6,182 bases of DNA from the NCBI GenBank assembly GCA_964532715.1, contig CAZHIX010000053.1, positions 1 through 6,182 on the forward strand, read 5' to 3'. Positions 5,810 to 6,182 of this stretch are shown here, in pieces (the stretch's first letter is position 1; each line of letters begins with the position of its first letter). Both the position numbers and the translations under genes were made by a program. The DNA comes from 1-14-0-10-45-29 sp964532715 (GTDB lineage: Archaea; Micrarchaeota; Micrarchaeia; Anstonellales; Anstonellaceae). The notes beneath the pieces are model-generated. The model was not told where the DNA came from. It searched no databases and saw nothing but the letters and a program-made list of their open reading frames with translations.

Positions 5810-5870
5810 GCCCATGCGCTGTTGACAACGGCCTCATTGAATAAATCTCAGAGTGCCATCCACGCAGGGC
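5810..5870 (-). ncRNA. Candidate structured RNA or 5' leader element before the DUF167 gene
   Basis: Bases 5811-5870 contain 33 G or C in 60, against 19 in 60 just downstream. The minus strand folds into a closed shape: GCCCTGCG (5870-5863) pairs with CGCA-T-GGGC (5818-5810), 8 bp with one bulged T, enclosing GGC-A-CTC (5857-5851) paired with GAGGCC (5835-5830), 6 bp with one bulged A and a 15-nt loop. The predicted start from the TATA palindrome at 5892-5903 is about 5870, the first base of the outer stem. I recognise no tRNA, box C/D, SRP or RNase P features. It could be a free small RNA or a regulatory 5' leader; the DUF167 start is 48 nt beyond its end. Confidence 0.35.
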
Positions 5871-5891
5871 GATATGAATAATGAGTTAAGT

Positions 5892-5903
5892 AGTTTATAA
5901 ACT
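5892..5903 (-). promoter_or_regulatory. Palindromic TATA box for the leader RNA / DUF167-dnaG unit
   Basis: AGTTTATAAACT is a perfect 12-bp palindrome containing a consensus archaeal TATA box. On the minus strand it predicts initiation near 5870. It overlaps the stop codon of the upstream gene (5904-5902). Being symmetric, it could in principle also fire on the plus strand, antisense to that gene; the BRE side is not decisive. Confidence 0.55.
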
Positions 5904-6182
5904 AACGCCTGCGTTTGTTCTTCTTTTTGTGCTTATTAGAGGACTTATGAAGTATAGGATTTGCACGATGATGAGAATAATTGGCGGAATCATTATTGAA
6001 AAAACGACGTTTTGATTGATTAGAAGCTTCAGGATGAGGAGATATCATCTCTTTTGCACGTTTACTTGCATTTCTAAAATAGTTTAAATCTGCAAGCGCA
6101 TCTTTTGATAATGACTTTTCTTTTTTCTCTCGTTCTTGTTTTATTTTATCAACTCGCTCAAGTATTGGTGGAAGATGTGGAG
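5902..6182 (-). CDS. Hypothetical protein with a lysine/arginine-rich tail, 5' end outside window
   Basis: Only the last 92 residues are visible and I do not recognise the family. The visible part opens PHLPPILERVDKIKQEREKK, a likely charged helix, continues with DALADLNYFRNASKRAKEMI, then a polar stretch rich in Asn, Ser and His (RRFFNNDSANYSHHRANPIL), and ends HKKKNKRRR before TAG. The other two minus-strand frames are stopped early, and codon use in this frame looks like the neighbouring genes, so it is real coding sequence. The strongly basic end suggests contact with nucleic acid, for example RNA or ribosomes, but that is inference from charge alone. It is on the same strand as the DUF167 gene and dnaG, but 140 nt and a TATA box separate them, so it is probably transcribed separately. 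Confidence 0.7.
   Translation of the reverse strand, partial: PHLPPILERVDKIKQEREKKEKSLSKDALADLNYFRNASKRAKEMISPHPEASNQSKRRFFNNDSANYSHHRANPILHKSSNKHKKKNKRRR

Noticed and set aside
5776..5838. A 20-codon ATG frame in the same leader (MRPLSTAHGQ...)
   Set aside because: No ribosome binding site and no recognisable sequence; the GC-rich RNA element explains the composition better.
5762..5856. Open stretch on the minus strand before the DUF167 gene reading DLFNEAVVNSAWAVIEKF
   Set aside because: It has no usable start codon before it, an in-frame TGA directly upstream, and overlaps the foldable element; not enough to call a gene.

Overview
This window is archaeal chromosomal DNA and visibly AT-rich. 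The evidence is an FtsZ1-type ftsZ followed by a 56-residue SecE/Sec61-gamma and a short archaeal Spt5 (NGN plus KOW), an archaeal-type DnaG (TOPRIM protein), a DUF167 protein, a tRNA gene with no encoded CCA, archaeal TATA boxes and GGTG/GAGG-type ribosome binding sites. The ftsZ-secE-spt5 order is common in Euryarchaeota and some DPANN lineages. I cannot place the organism more narrowly, and nothing here looks like a mobile element or virus.

Layout. Bases 1-1486, minus strand: pyrD followed 18 nt downstream by pyrK (cut by the window edge). These are the catalytic FMN subunit and the FAD/Fe-S electron-transfer subunit of a class 1B dihydroorotate dehydrogenase for pyrimidine synthesis. Bases 1487-1691: divergent intergenic region with a TATA box for each side. 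Bases 1716-3508, plus strand: ftsZ, secE and spt5, a compact operon for division, protein translocation and transcription elongation, closed by a T-rich terminator. Bases 3509-3705: noncoding, with a GC-elevated patch that folds into a compact hairpin and a T-arm-like scrap. Bases 3706-3777, minus: tRNA-Val(GAC). Bases 3778-3897: tRNA promoter region and the dnaG terminator. Bases 3898-5761, minus: DUF167 gene then dnaG, separated by 49 nt holding two hairpins. Bases 5762-5901: noncoding leader containing a 61-nt GC-rich foldable element placed about 27 nt from a strong TATA box. Bases 5902-6182, minus: the C-terminal part of an unidentified protein with a very basic tail.

The protein genes are housekeeping genes. 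The parts worth a second look are noncoding or low-complexity: the putative structured RNA ahead of the DUF167-dnaG pair, the inverted repeat that contains the dnaG ribosome binding site and start codon, the hairpin downstream of tRNA-Val, the long Tyr/Arg/Ser/Gln/Asn-rich linker in DnaG, and an Asp in place of the usual orotate-binding Asn of PyrD. I saw no CRISPR array, insertion sequence or evident defence system.
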